Source of the DNA: Rhodopirellula bahusiensis
GTDB taxonomy: Bacteria; Planctomycetota; Planctomycetia; Pirellulales; Pirellulaceae
Assembly (NCBI RefSeq): GCF_002727185.1
Contig: NZ_NIZW01000029.1
Span: forward strand, 1-64,000
Length of the DNA stretch: 64,000 nucleotides
Direction of reading: 5' to 3'
In this document: in pieces, positions 27,269 through 35,582 of the stretch
Numbering within the stretch: position 1 is the first letter of the stretch
Layout of the letters: each line of letters starts with the position of its first letter
Program-made: the position numbers and the translations under genes
Notes under the pieces: model-generated
What the model was told of the DNA's origin: nothing
Seen by the model: only the letters and a program-made list of their open reading frames with translations
Database searches by the model: none

Positions 27269-27994
27269 TCAGGCGGCTCGGCGAGTGGCGCGAAGCGTTG
27301 TCGAGTTCGACGCAGTGGATTGCCATTTGCCGTTGGTTTGACGCAGGATCATCGTGTCGGCATACGAGACCTTGCTCAGCACGGTGTCGAGCTCCGCCAA
27401 CGTTTCGGCATCGAGCGATGGATCGAGGATGATTGCATCCATCATACCCAGGCGATGCAGAACCGTGACCACACCGCGAGCGGCGGTTTCCGGGATGATC
27501 GAGGGGCGAATCGCCAGCCCCGCCAATTGCCCGTGGAAGTCGCGAAGTTTGACGGTTCCGCCGACCATCTCAAACTGATCGATCACGGCGTACTTGAGCG
27601 CCGGGTTGGCTGCGGCCAAAGCATGCACCACGGCCGGAGTTCGTGAACCGTCGCCAACGCCGATTTCCAAAACGCTTGATGGTTGCAATTTGGTCAGCTG
27701 TTTCACCAAGCCATCGTGCTCGCCACGCGACAGCATCGACAGCACGCCTCGCGACGGACTGGCTGGTTTCGCCTTTGCAACCGGAGCGGGCGCGGCGGGC
27801 TGCGCGACTGGAGCGGCAACCGGTTTGGCGGCAGCGGTTTTTGCTTTGGCAGCGGGCTTGCTCGCTGACCTTTTGCGTTCCGCCGGTTTCGGGGCAGCAG
27901 CTTCCGGCGCGGTGACCGCAGGAGTCGGCTCGGAAGTCACCTTCGGTTGGGAAGTGACTCCACGCAGAGAATTCCAGAGCTTCTTCAGAGGCAT
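27269..27994 (-). CDS. Methyltransferase-like protein with Ala/Pro/Lys-rich linker
   Basis: A 241-residue protein. Residues about 20-85 are a low-complexity linker of Ala, Pro and Lys. A Rossmann-like domain follows, with SSVLEIGVGDGSRTPAVVHA (SAM motif I) and YAVIDQFEM (motif II acidic residue), then AIILDPSLDAETLAEL. The domain is short for a complete methyltransferase and has no clear substrate region, so catalysis is uncertain. It is convergent with the kinase gene and lies about 150 bases upstream, on the same strand, of the ATP-grasp gene end. Confidence 0.65.
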   Translation of the reverse strand: MPLKKLWNSLRGVTSQPKVTSEPTPAVTAPEAAAPKPAERKRSASKPAAKAKTAAAKPVAAPVAQPAAPAPVAKAKPASPSRGVLSMLSRGEHDGLVKQLTKLQPSSVLEIGVGDGSRTPAVVHALAAANPALKYAVIDQFEMVGGTVKLRDFHGQLAGLAIRPSIIPETAARGVVTVLHRLGMMDAIILDPSLDAETLAELDTVLSKVSYADTMILRQTNGKWQSTASNSTTLRATRRAA

Positions 27995-28146
27995 TGCCTG
28001 AGATCCTTCCTAGCTGGCTCGTCTGGCGACGTGCATTGGCGGTGACCGATCCATCCAATGGTTCCCATCGGAATAAATCACACCGGAATTCATCGTCACA
28101 AACCAGAGTCTGGTTAGGCAAGATTGGAAAGAACCGCCGGGGCAGC

Positions 28147-29172
28147 TCACCCCATCCAGGCGGCTCGGTAGCTGAGACCAAGATTGAGGATTCGTTGGAT
28201 CAGCGATTCATACGGGATGCCCGCGGCCTCGGCGGACTCAGCGAAGTCTTCCCCGTATTCGATGTTGGGGTTCGCGTTGGCTTCGATCACGTAGACCTCA
28301 CCCGAGGGTGTCATCCGCAAGTCCATGCGAGCGTAGCCGCTCATGTGGAGAGCCCGGTAAACGCGTTTGCAAAGCTTGCCGATGTGTTTTTGCTGCAGTT
28401 CCGTCAAACCTTCGGCCGCGTGGCAGGTGATGTCGTGTTTCTCTTGGTATTTGCGGTCCCACTTCACGCGACTGGTGGCGATTCGAGCAGACTCGTCGGG
28501 CATTTTGCCAAAGTCCATTTCCCAGGCTGGGAACGTGACCAGCCGTGTGTTTCCCATCACGCCGACATACAATTCGCGGCCCTCGATGTATTGCTCGACG
28601 ATCACGTCGCCGCCAGTTTTCTCATGCAGGAACGTGACTCGTTCGGCGAGAGTTTCATCGGTGTGCACGATCGAGGCTTGAGCGATCCCGAAGGAAGCGT
28701 CCTCGATCGTCGATTTCACGAACAGCGGGAATTCCAGCTTCTTCGGTCGACGCACCGCGCGACCGTTTGGGAACACGGCGAAACGTGGCGTCGGGATGCG
28801 GTGATACATCAGCAGCTTTTTCGACAAGGCTTTGTCTTTGCTGAGCATCAATCCACGTGGGTTGCAACCGCTGTAAGGTTGCTGCATCAGCTCGAGGTAG
28901 CTGATCACGGCGAAGTCGTAGGTGACCACGCCGTAGAACTCTTCCAGCAACATGTAGGTGATGTCGGGCTGGAAGTTTTGCAGAGCGGCACGAATGGGTG
29001 CCAAGTCGTCAAAAATTCCCAGCGGCAGCACCTCGTGACCGAGTCCACGGAGGGTCTCGCACACGTCGTATTCGGCCTTCCAGGGATCGGATTCTTTGTC
29101 GGTGAAACCATCCAGCGAATCAGGAGGAACGTTGCCTTCGCGGACCAACACCAGCACGCGCAGCTTGCTCAT
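28147..29172 (-). CDS. ATP-grasp ligase (D-Ala-D-Ala ligase-like fold)
   Basis: A 341-residue protein. The N-terminal domain has PDITYMLLEEFYG and QPYSGCNPRGLMLSKDKALS, then the ATP-grasp core with FPLFVKSTIEDASFGIAQAS and VIVEQYIEGRELYVGVMGN, and the metal site ARMDLRMTPSGEVYVIEANA with NPNIEYGEDFAESA. It resembles D-Ala-D-Ala ligase but the substrate loops differ, so another amino-acid or peptide ligation is likely. The metallopeptidase gene upstream on the same strand is separated only by a repeat element, which suggests an old operon. Confidence 0.85.
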   Translation of the reverse strand: MSKLRVLVLVREGNVPPDSLDGFTDKESDPWKAEYDVCETLRGLGHEVLPLGIFDDLAPIRAALQNFQPDITYMLLEEFYGVVTYDFAVISYLELMQQPYSGCNPRGLMLSKDKALSKKLLMYHRIPTPRFAVFPNGRAVRRPKKLEFPLFVKSTIEDASFGIAQASIVHTDETLAERVTFLHEKTGGDVIVEQYIEGRELYVGVMGNTRLVTFPAWEMDFGKMPDESARIATSRVKWDRKYQEKHDITCHAAEGLTELQQKHIGKLCKRVYRALHMSGYARMDLRMTPSGEVYVIEANANPNIEYGEDFAESAEAAGIPYESLIQRILNLGLSYRAAWMG

Positions 29173-29229
29173 GACTGAGCTCCTGCGGCGAAGAGGTCGT
29201 GCCGTTTTACTTCACCCTCCCCTTGGAAG

Positions 29230-29480
29230 GAGGTCGTGCAGTTTTGAAGTGCCGTGCTCGCAAGGTTGAAGTCACCCTCCTGAACGGAGTTGGGGAGGGT
29301 CGGAATGCGAGCGTTCAGCGAGAATTCCGGGGAGGGGAGTGAGCGTCGTTTCCCATGCTCGGCCCTCACCCTCGCGTACGCCTGAACGGCGTCGCTCGAC
29401 CTCTCCCCAAACTTCGTTTCGGGAGAGGTACGCCGTGTGTAAATCTGCCGAAAAGCGGCACTTAAAAACTGCACGACCTC
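29230..29480. mobile_element. MITE-like element with 25-bp terminal inverted repeats
   Basis: 251 bp bounded by GAGGTCGTGCAGTTTTGAAG plus TGCCG (29230-29254) and its inverted copy (29456-29480), 24 of 25 positions matching. Just outside, CTCCCCT...GGAGG on the left and its inverse on the right continue the symmetry with gaps. The interior has more CCCTCCCC/GGGGAGGG hairpins (about 29270-29340, 29365-29430) and no convincing gene. It separates the ATP-grasp gene from the metallopeptidase gene. Confidence 0.75.
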
Positions 29481-29511
29481 GAAGGGTCGAGGGGAGCTGG
29501 ATTCGCTCGCT

Positions 29512-30534
29512 TTAAACCGCTGCACGGTGGCCTCCTTCGTGCAGGAAGTTCGTCGTGCGGACGGCGACCAAGATCATGGCATCGCGTTTGGTTTCTTCCG
29601 GGGATGCACCAAGGCGAAGTTGCAATTCCCGGCAACGTTCGATCATTTCCTGAATAACTTGATCGATCGTGTAAGCGTATTCACCGGTCCACTTCGCGAC
29701 TGATCCGCGAAGTTCCGTGCGAATGCGGCTCAGAAACGCGGCCGCGGTGACGTTGCGGCGGTGAGCGTCTTCGGAAGAAAACAAACGACGCAAATCGTTG
29801 TCGTAGACGCTGGGCAGATCCAATCCGTAGTGCTGGCGTTTACGCTCGTAGTGCGTTCGCAGTGTCCTGCGAATGCGACTGAGTGGATCCAAGGTCGCTC
29901 GGCATTGCACGCTTGGCTTTTTGCCCTGAAGCGACGTCATGAGTTCGTTCACCATCTTCAACTTTTCGATCGCTGGCCAATCTTTGTAGCGAGTTCGCCA
30001 GCGTGAACCGGGTCGCAACCAAACCGCGAACGTTTCCGCGAAATCCTCAAGCGGGTGGACTTGAGCGTACCACATGTCCAGGTGCAAAACGTAATCGCGA
30101 CTGGATGGTTTGGGTTGATAGTATTCTGGGTAAGGCAGCGAGGTTTTGCCGAATGTGTTGCGGTAGATTGCCTTGCGTCGCAACCGGAACGCGGTGTCGA
30201 TCGCATGCCCGGCTTCGTGCCGCAAGATCTTCATGCACCACTCGTGTGTGCCACCTTCGACCTCGAGCAACTGCTTTCGTTCCAGTCGCATCAGTCGGGG
30301 ATGCGCCAAATAAAACGGAATGGCGATCCCAGGGATTTCATCGGGTGAAAACCAATCCTCACTTAACCAACAGTGGGGAGTGAATCGAAGATCGCGGTCG
30401 GCAAGCTCGGCGGTGAGTTGCTCGATGCGTCTCTTCAGCGGTGAATTAGCGATCGTGACCCCCAAGTCACAGATTCGCAGATCGAGCAATTGCTCGTCCG
30501 AGAGAGAATCGAGATCCGGTTTGCGTTTGGCCAT
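29512..30534 (-). CDS. Putative zinc metallopeptidase (HEAGH)
   Basis: A 340-residue protein from the ATG at 30534. The active site ILRHEAGHAIDTAF (HExxH) is followed about 60 residues later by HPLEDFAETFAVWL, whose Glu can be the third ligand. The N-terminal part has DEQLLDLRICDLGVTI and FTPHCWLSEDWFSPDEIPGI; the C-terminus is helical and basic. It fits the putative zinc-binding metallopeptidase group seen next to ATP-grasp ligases. No signal peptide. Its position one repeat upstream of the ATP-grasp gene suggests a joint make-and-cleave or maturation role, which is inferred. Confidence 0.75.
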   Translation of the reverse strand: MAKRKPDLDSLSDEQLLDLRICDLGVTIANSPLKRRIEQLTAELADRDLRFTPHCWLSEDWFSPDEIPGIAIPFYLAHPRLMRLERKQLLEVEGGTHEWCMKILRHEAGHAIDTAFRLRRKAIYRNTFGKTSLPYPEYYQPKPSSRDYVLHLDMWYAQVHPLEDFAETFAVWLRPGSRWRTRYKDWPAIEKLKMVNELMTSLQGKKPSVQCRATLDPLSRIRRTLRTHYERKRQHYGLDLPSVYDNDLRRLFSSEDAHRRNVTAAAFLSRIRTELRGSVAKWTGEYAYTIDQVIQEMIERCRELQLRLGASPEETKRDAMILVAVRTTNFLHEGGHRAAV

Positions 30535-30705
30535 CAATCCGTGGTGCTAAGAATCCGTTGAGGGAGTGGCCACTCAGGAACGTTCCGCCGAGACGTTTTC
30601 CTGATGACGTTCAGTCAATCCCCGCTCAGTGTATTCACGGTCCTTGCAGATGCGAGTTCAAAGACGATTGAAAGCGAACTCGTGAAACACGGGCGTGCAA
30701 CTTTG

Positions 30706-31422
30706 TCAGTTGCCTTTGCTCTTGCCCTTCCAGCCGCGACTGCGTTCTTCGGGATAGAGTCGCTCTCCATTGCGTCGCGCGTGACTTCGCGGGCTGGGGT
30801 CCCAGTTTTTCGCGTCCCCTTCGGCGGTGATCAACGCAATGTCATCGAGCGAAATATCGTGCAAGGCGGCCAACTGACGCATCGAATTGTCGTGAATCGC
30901 TTGTTGGCTTTTCTCCATGGTGGAACGCACCGCGTTTCCATCCGGGACCAACAAGGGAGCCTCAATCGTTGTCCGGGCCGAGTCGCGAATTTGATCGTAG
31001 ATGCTTTTGCGTTTGTCTTCGGGGACGTTCGCGATCGGCAGTGCTGCGAGTTCCTCTTCGCTGAGCACGACCAAAACGGGTTGGTCACTTTCCGCCGGTG
31101 CCTCGCCCGATGACGCTGAATCGCCGTTTGACGTTGCCGACGGGTTCGATTCAGGCATGAACGTCATCGCCAAAATGCCAATCAAGGCGATGAAGACGAC
31201 CCCGCCCATCACTCCGGCAATGAGCGGTACGTTGATGTCACCACTCGACGAGGACGACGTTTTCTTCGTCGGCTTCGCAGCCGCGGATTGTGGTGCCGCG
31301 GCGATTTGAGCTGATTCGACGCTGAACACCTGGCCGCACGATGGGCATCGAGCGGTCACCACCGACGCGGGAAGGTTGGCGGTCGTTTTGCACTGCGGGC
31401 AGCGGACGGAACGGTGGCTCAT
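30706..31422 (-). CDS. Zinc-ribbon, single-pass membrane protein
   Basis: A 238-residue protein. Residues 8-29 form a zinc ribbon (CPQCK...CPSCG), a Ser/Lys-rich linker follows, then one membrane segment (VPLIAGVMGGVVFIALIGIL, about 65-88). The C-terminal domain is soluble and mostly helical (EEELAALPIANVPEDKRKSI), ending in a very basic tail. This MJ0042-like zinc ribbon plus TM layout is common in planctomycetes; the function is unknown. It follows the secreted protein gene (31482-33047) by 59 bases on the same strand. Confidence 0.75.
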   Translation of the reverse strand: MSHRSVRCPQCKTTANLPASVVTARCPSCGQVFSVESAQIAAAPQSAAAKPTKKTSSSSSGDINVPLIAGVMGGVVFIALIGILAMTFMPESNPSATSNGDSASSGEAPAESDQPVLVVLSEEELAALPIANVPEDKRKSIYDQIRDSARTTIEAPLLVPDGNAVRSTMEKSQQAIHDNSMRQLAALHDISLDDIALITAEGDAKNWDPSPRSHARRNGERLYPEERSRGWKGKSKGN

Positions 31423-31481
31423 GGGCGAGTCAGTCTGGGGTTGGGCGGAAATCAGAACGGAGCGAATGAATCGGACGTTGC

Positions 31482-33047
31482 TCAGCGGGTTGGCAACAAC
31501 GCCGCGGAAAGTGAGCCGACCATCGGCAGCATCTGCTCAAAGCGTTGCTGGATCGAGTCAGCTCGATGCCCGGTCAGCCCATGCGAATCAATGTGACCGA
31601 TTTCGTCCGCGAGGTCTTCCCAGATCTCGGCCAACTCCGCCGCCGTGCGTTGCAATCGATCCAGAGGCTGACGTCGGTCCAAGTCTTCGTGCAGTTTCTT
31701 TGCAACCTCGTACAAACGATCGGTCCCGCGAAGAACGTCTCGCTCGTAAGAATCCGGCGTCAGGTAGCGGGCGTAGCGTTTGAGGTCGGCTCGGAAGTAC
31801 TCGGCCGATCCTTCCAGCGAAGCGGCTTCCGACATCAAAGCTTGACGTGTCCGAGGCGACAATTCGCCTTGGTTGGAGCCACCGCCTGGGAAACCGGGGC
31901 CGGGATAGCCCGCGCCGGGATAACCCGGGTATCCGGGCGACGGATAGCCTGGACCGGGAAGCGGCGTCGGGCGAGGCGGCGGAGGCATCCACAACAACGC
32001 ATAAGTTTGGTCGCCACACTGAGCGATTCGGGCGATTCGGCGATCCAGAACCGGGTCACGCAAGGAAACCAATTCGTTTGCGTAGTCTTGCCAGCGAGCA
32101 ACAAAATCGGTGAAGCGGCTGACGATCTCGTCGTACTGAATCGACTCGACTCGGTTGGCTTCTTCCAAGATCGCTTCTCGTAGCAAGCGACCTCGGTGCA
32201 CCAGGTCATGGGCTTGGTCGGACGAAATACGAGCGGTTTCGACGTCGTCCAATAACGCTTGCATGTACGTCGCCGCGATGATCATTTGATCGTGCAATTC
32301 ATGGCGATCAAATTGAGGTTCGATCTTCATCAGTCGCGAAATTTTGCGACCAGATTGGTCACAGCTGGCCACGATCGCTCGCAGTTGATCAGATCGATCG
32401 GGCAGCGAACGAACCTGGAAGGAAAGCTCTCGCCAACGTTGGTCCAAACTGCGATAGGGATCGCGCAGCCGCGAAAGCGAATTGGCACCGTCGCATTGAT
32501 GCAGCACCGTTCGAGTGAGTGCCTGAACTTGGTAGGTCTCGGGAAGCAACGCACGCACGCCTGCATCGCGTCGTGACAAGGTTTGCAGGGCGTCTTTCAG
32601 GGCCGCCAATTCGCGATCCATTTGAATCAGCAGCTCAGCGAACTGACGAACCTCTCGCGAATTGGTGCGGATCGTTTGGGGGCCGTTGTTGCGAGGGTCC
32701 TCGCGAGGTCGGTCAGGCCGTGTTGGCGGGCGACTGCTCGGCGGGCGATTGGCTGGTACAGCGGGGCCAAGTGGTCCAGCGGGAAAATCACCGGGACGTG
32801 CCGGGGACGCGGGAGGCCGACCGCCACGATCGGTTTCGCGTTTGGACCGTTCTTCCTCCAGCTTTTTTTCAGCAATGGACCGAAACAAGCTTTCGAGGAA
32901 CGATCCGTTCTGCGCACTGGCGGAAGGTGCGGTCATCAAACTGAGCGTCATCGCCGCCAGCAATATTCCGATAACGTCAATGGGCGACCGGTCAGAGGCA
33001 TCCGAAGCACAGCGAGTCGAAGGGCCGCTGAGAAGAGAAGAGAGCAT
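31482..33047 (-). CDS. Secreted helical protein with Pro-rich and Gly/Pro/Tyr-rich linkers
   Basis: A 521-residue protein. Signal segment IGILLAAMTLSLMTAPSASA (cut about residue 45), then a charged helix, a Pro/Arg-rich linker (about 75-120), a long helical domain (about 130-345), a Gly/Pro/Tyr linker with repeats of PGYP type (about 350-385) and a second helical domain to the end. No enzyme motif was found. The linker may mediate cell-envelope interactions. I do not recognise a family. It is divergent from the secretion operon, with about 230 bases between starts. Confidence 0.75.
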   Translation of the reverse strand: MLSSLLSGPSTRCASDASDRSPIDVIGILLAAMTLSLMTAPSASAQNGSFLESLFRSIAEKKLEEERSKRETDRGGRPPASPARPGDFPAGPLGPAVPANRPPSSRPPTRPDRPREDPRNNGPQTIRTNSREVRQFAELLIQMDRELAALKDALQTLSRRDAGVRALLPETYQVQALTRTVLHQCDGANSLSRLRDPYRSLDQRWRELSFQVRSLPDRSDQLRAIVASCDQSGRKISRLMKIEPQFDRHELHDQMIIAATYMQALLDDVETARISSDQAHDLVHRGRLLREAILEEANRVESIQYDEIVSRFTDFVARWQDYANELVSLRDPVLDRRIARIAQCGDQTYALLWMPPPPRPTPLPGPGYPSPGYPGYPGAGYPGPGFPGGGSNQGELSPRTRQALMSEAASLEGSAEYFRADLKRYARYLTPDSYERDVLRGTDRLYEVAKKLHEDLDRRQPLDRLQRTAAELAEIWEDLADEIGHIDSHGLTGHRADSIQQRFEQMLPMVGSLSAALLPTR

Positions 33048-33277
33048 TTGGGGCCCGCCTGATTACAGGTCGTGGAAGGCTCAGCCGTGGATGGGGTGAC
33101 CGACGCAGAGCAATTGAAATGATTGTTGTTATCGTAACACTTTGCCAACGCCGCGCCGTCGTTCCGTCTGGTATTGCCGCCAAGACCTAGGCGGCCAACC
33201 GAAGGTGGGTGGAATCTTTCCACTTGGCGGGGTTTTGAGCTCAGTTGAGACAGCAAGAATGTCGTTGGCACGAGCAT

Positions 33278-34894
33278 ATGAATCGCTCTGCAACCAAAAT
33301 GAACGAACGTTCCCCTCGGTGGGCAATCGGTCGCTCGGCTTACGCGCCGATGGTCGACCGCAGTGTTGCGTTGCGAATTGAAGACGATCGTTTGATGCTG
33401 GTGATCGCCAGCAAGTCAGCCGACGCGGTTCAATTGAACGAACCCGCTGATGAGATGATCGTCGATCAGGTTCGCTGTTCCGATCCAGGTGGTTGGATCA
33501 ATAGCGGCCGATGGACCGAGATGGTGGAAGCTCTGGCCAAGTTGAAGCAGCGCCATCAAATTGGTGATTCGCCCGTCGCCGTTTCGCTCAGTGGTGACTT
33601 TTGCGTCACGCGAATTTCGGTGGGGACGGTGGAAGACGTCGACCGCGATCTCGCTGCCTTGGCGGGACGCATTCCTCGTTACTTGCAGTTGGGACCGGGC
33701 GGCAAAGTCACTGGCCACACGAGGGAAACGATCGGGCCGGGCATGGAGCATGCGTTGACGGCGGTTGGCAACCGCGTGCGTTTGCAAAACTTGTACGAAG
33801 TCTTTCGGATGTGCGATGTCGAGATCGCATGGGTGGAGCCTTCGCTCGTCAGTTTGTCGCGATTGGTCGGATGGTTGGGGTTGGACAACCACGCTCCCGT
33901 TTTGATTGCCGATTCATTTGGTCGATCGTGGGAAGTTGGAATCTCGTTCCAAGGTCGTTTGCTGTTGGACTACCGACCGGCCGCGGCTCGTGATGGCAGT
34001 GAGTTCGCAGACGCGATTGATCATCACCTCGAACGATTGCAGCGTTTCTGCCAGCGTCACCGCGGGATGTCGGATCACCGTCTGGATCAGTTATTCGTCG
34101 GTGGCGGTGTCGACAAAGTCACGCCCGTCGTTCGGCGGTTCGCCAATGATTCGAAGTTGTCGGTTTCAGCGATCGATCTGACAACGGCTGCTTGGAAGAT
34201 CGAGCGGAACAAAGTTGACTCTGGCGCAGATGAAGATGCCACCGTCTGTGAAGTTCCTGTTGCGGAGACCGACACCGTCGCGGTGATGGCAGCGGTGCTG
34301 CCTCTGATCACCAACCCTGAGTTACCGAAAACGGATTTGCTTCAAGAGATTCGGCGTGATCGAGGCAAGTCACTGGTTCGTCGCATAGCGAGTACGTATT
34401 GGCCCGTCGCTGCAGCCATGGTTTTGCTGATGTCGGGATTCGCGTTGGTCGCCAATGAACGCTCGCGATCAGACCGGCAGAGTCAGCAACGCGATTTTGT
34501 TGAAACGCAAATGCGGCAAACCCAAGTGCGAATGTCGGGTGTGCAAGAAATGCGAGAGTTTGTCACTCACTTACAAACCATCGAATCGAAGACGTTTTCG
34601 CCGCACGTGAATCAGATCGTCACTCAGATGGCGCAGTGCTTGCCCGCACAAACGCGTTTGCGTTCGATGGTGTTGGATTCTGAACGGCATATTCACTTGG
34701 AAGGCTGGACGGCTCAGGAGAACGACATCTACGACGTGATCAGCTATGTCCGTCGTGTGCCAGAGATCAATCAAGTCGCGTTGCTGGGGACCAATGCCAG
34801 CGCCGACGACGATGGATTGGTGTTCCAGATTCGGTTGGGAATGCGTACTGACCGCTCGGCGGATCAACCGGGAGAGGCTCGATCCCATGAATAA
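33278..34894 (+). CDS. GspL-like (PilM-PilN fusion-like) secretion/pilus assembly protein
   Basis: About 538 residues (ATG at 33278; ATG at 33299 also possible). The N-terminal part resembles the actin-like PilM/GspL cytoplasmic domain (PVLIADSFGRSWEVGISFQG, then RLDQLFVGGGVDKV). A membrane segment (WPVAAAMVLLMSGFALVA, about 375-395) and a coiled coil lead into a small periplasmic domain (FSPHVNQIVTQMAQCLPAQT, IHLEGWTAQENDIYDVISYV) of PilN/GspL ferredoxin-like type. It links the cytoplasmic ATPase to the periplasm. It overlaps the next gene by 8 bases. Confidence 0.75.
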   Translation: MNRSATKMNERSPRWAIGRSAYAPMVDRSVALRIEDDRLMLVIASKSADAVQLNEPADEMIVDQVRCSDPGGWINSGRWTEMVEALAKLKQRHQIGDSPVAVSLSGDFCVTRISVGTVEDVDRDLAALAGRIPRYLQLGPGGKVTGHTRETIGPGMEHALTAVGNRVRLQNLYEVFRMCDVEIAWVEPSLVSLSRLVGWLGLDNHAPVLIADSFGRSWEVGISFQGRLLLDYRPAAARDGSEFADAIDHHLERLQRFCQRHRGMSDHRLDQLFVGGGVDKVTPVVRRFANDSKLSVSAIDLTTAAWKIERNKVDSGADEDATVCEVPVAETDTVAVMAAVLPLITNPELPKTDLLQEIRRDRGKSLVRRIASTYWPVAAAMVLLMSGFALVANERSRSDRQSQQRDFVETQMRQTQVRMSGVQEMREFVTHLQTIESKTFSPHVNQIVTQMAQCLPAQTRLRSMVLDSERHIHLEGWTAQENDIYDVISYVRRVPEINQVALLGTNASADDDGLVFQIRLGMRTDRSADQPGEARSHE

Positions 34895-35534
34895 ACCGAA
34901 CGACCGGCTAATCCGGGTGATCGTCGCCGCTGGAAGTTTCCTTGTGTTGATAGTGATCGGAAAACCACTGGTCGATGAATACAACGAGCTTCGTGCTGGA
35001 CACAGAGAACTGTCAAAGCTCGAAGAAGAGTTTGACACGCTGCAATCACGCGATGTGCGTTTGCGACGAATCGAAACGACGTTGAAAGAAGAACGCGAAA
35101 AACTGTTGGAACGGTCGACCACACCGGACAAAATTCAACAGGTTCGTGACACTGTGATCGGCATCGTTCGGCAAAGCAGTGCCACACTGCGAAGTTTAGA
35201 AATTGAAGACGGGCAACGTCGACGTTGGGCAATCGACAATGATGATCCACACAGTCGGCGGTTGCCCGAGATGGACATGGAATCAGACTTCGAGTTGCAT
35301 TCGCACTCGTTGACGCTGGTCGCTGACGGGACGTTGGATGCGATCATGGAAGTGACGGAGAAAATCAACGGGCAGAAGTGGCTGATGACCGTTGAGACGC
35401 TGGGATTGGAACCAGCCGGAACGAATGGAAAGTGGATTGGTTTGGAGTTGCGGATCACGCTGTACGGGCTGCAGCGTTCGGTTCGCGAGAAGGACGATCT
35501 GGTCGCTGCGAAAGCATCAACGCGGCTGAAGTGA
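34887..35534 (+). CDS. GspM/PilO-like inner-membrane protein
   Basis: A 215-residue protein from the ATG at 34887. One N-terminal membrane segment (VIVAAGSFLVLIVIG) is followed by a coiled coil (ELSKLEEEFDTLQSRDVRLR) and a periplasmic domain with ALEVTEKINGQKW-type helix (MEVTEKINGQKWLMTVETLG). This topology matches PilO/GspM, which pairs with PilN/GspL. The 8-base overlap with the upstream gene supports a coupled pair. Sequence similarity to either family is weak, so the call leans on layout and neighbours. Confidence 0.7.
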   Translation: MNKPNDRLIRVIVAAGSFLVLIVIGKPLVDEYNELRAGHRELSKLEEEFDTLQSRDVRLRRIETTLKEEREKLLERSTTPDKIQQVRDTVIGIVRQSSATLRSLEIEDGQRRRWAIDNDDPHSRRLPEMDMESDFELHSHSLTLVADGTLDAIMEVTEKINGQKWLMTVETLGLEPAGTNGKWIGLELRITLYGLQRSVREKDDLVAAKASTRLK

Positions 35535-35582
35535 TCCAACGCAATGTTGGGTCGCACAATTTTTACCTTTAGGAATCAACGC

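Noticed and set aside
27994-29178. 394-codon open frame antisense to the ATP-grasp gene
   Set aside because: No domain or signal can be seen, and the minus-strand frame has complete ATP-grasp motifs.
29169-29525. 118-codon minus-strand frame across the MITE-like element
   Set aside because: It runs through both terminal inverted repeats and the hairpins, with no domain or ribosome site; it is better explained as repeat DNA.
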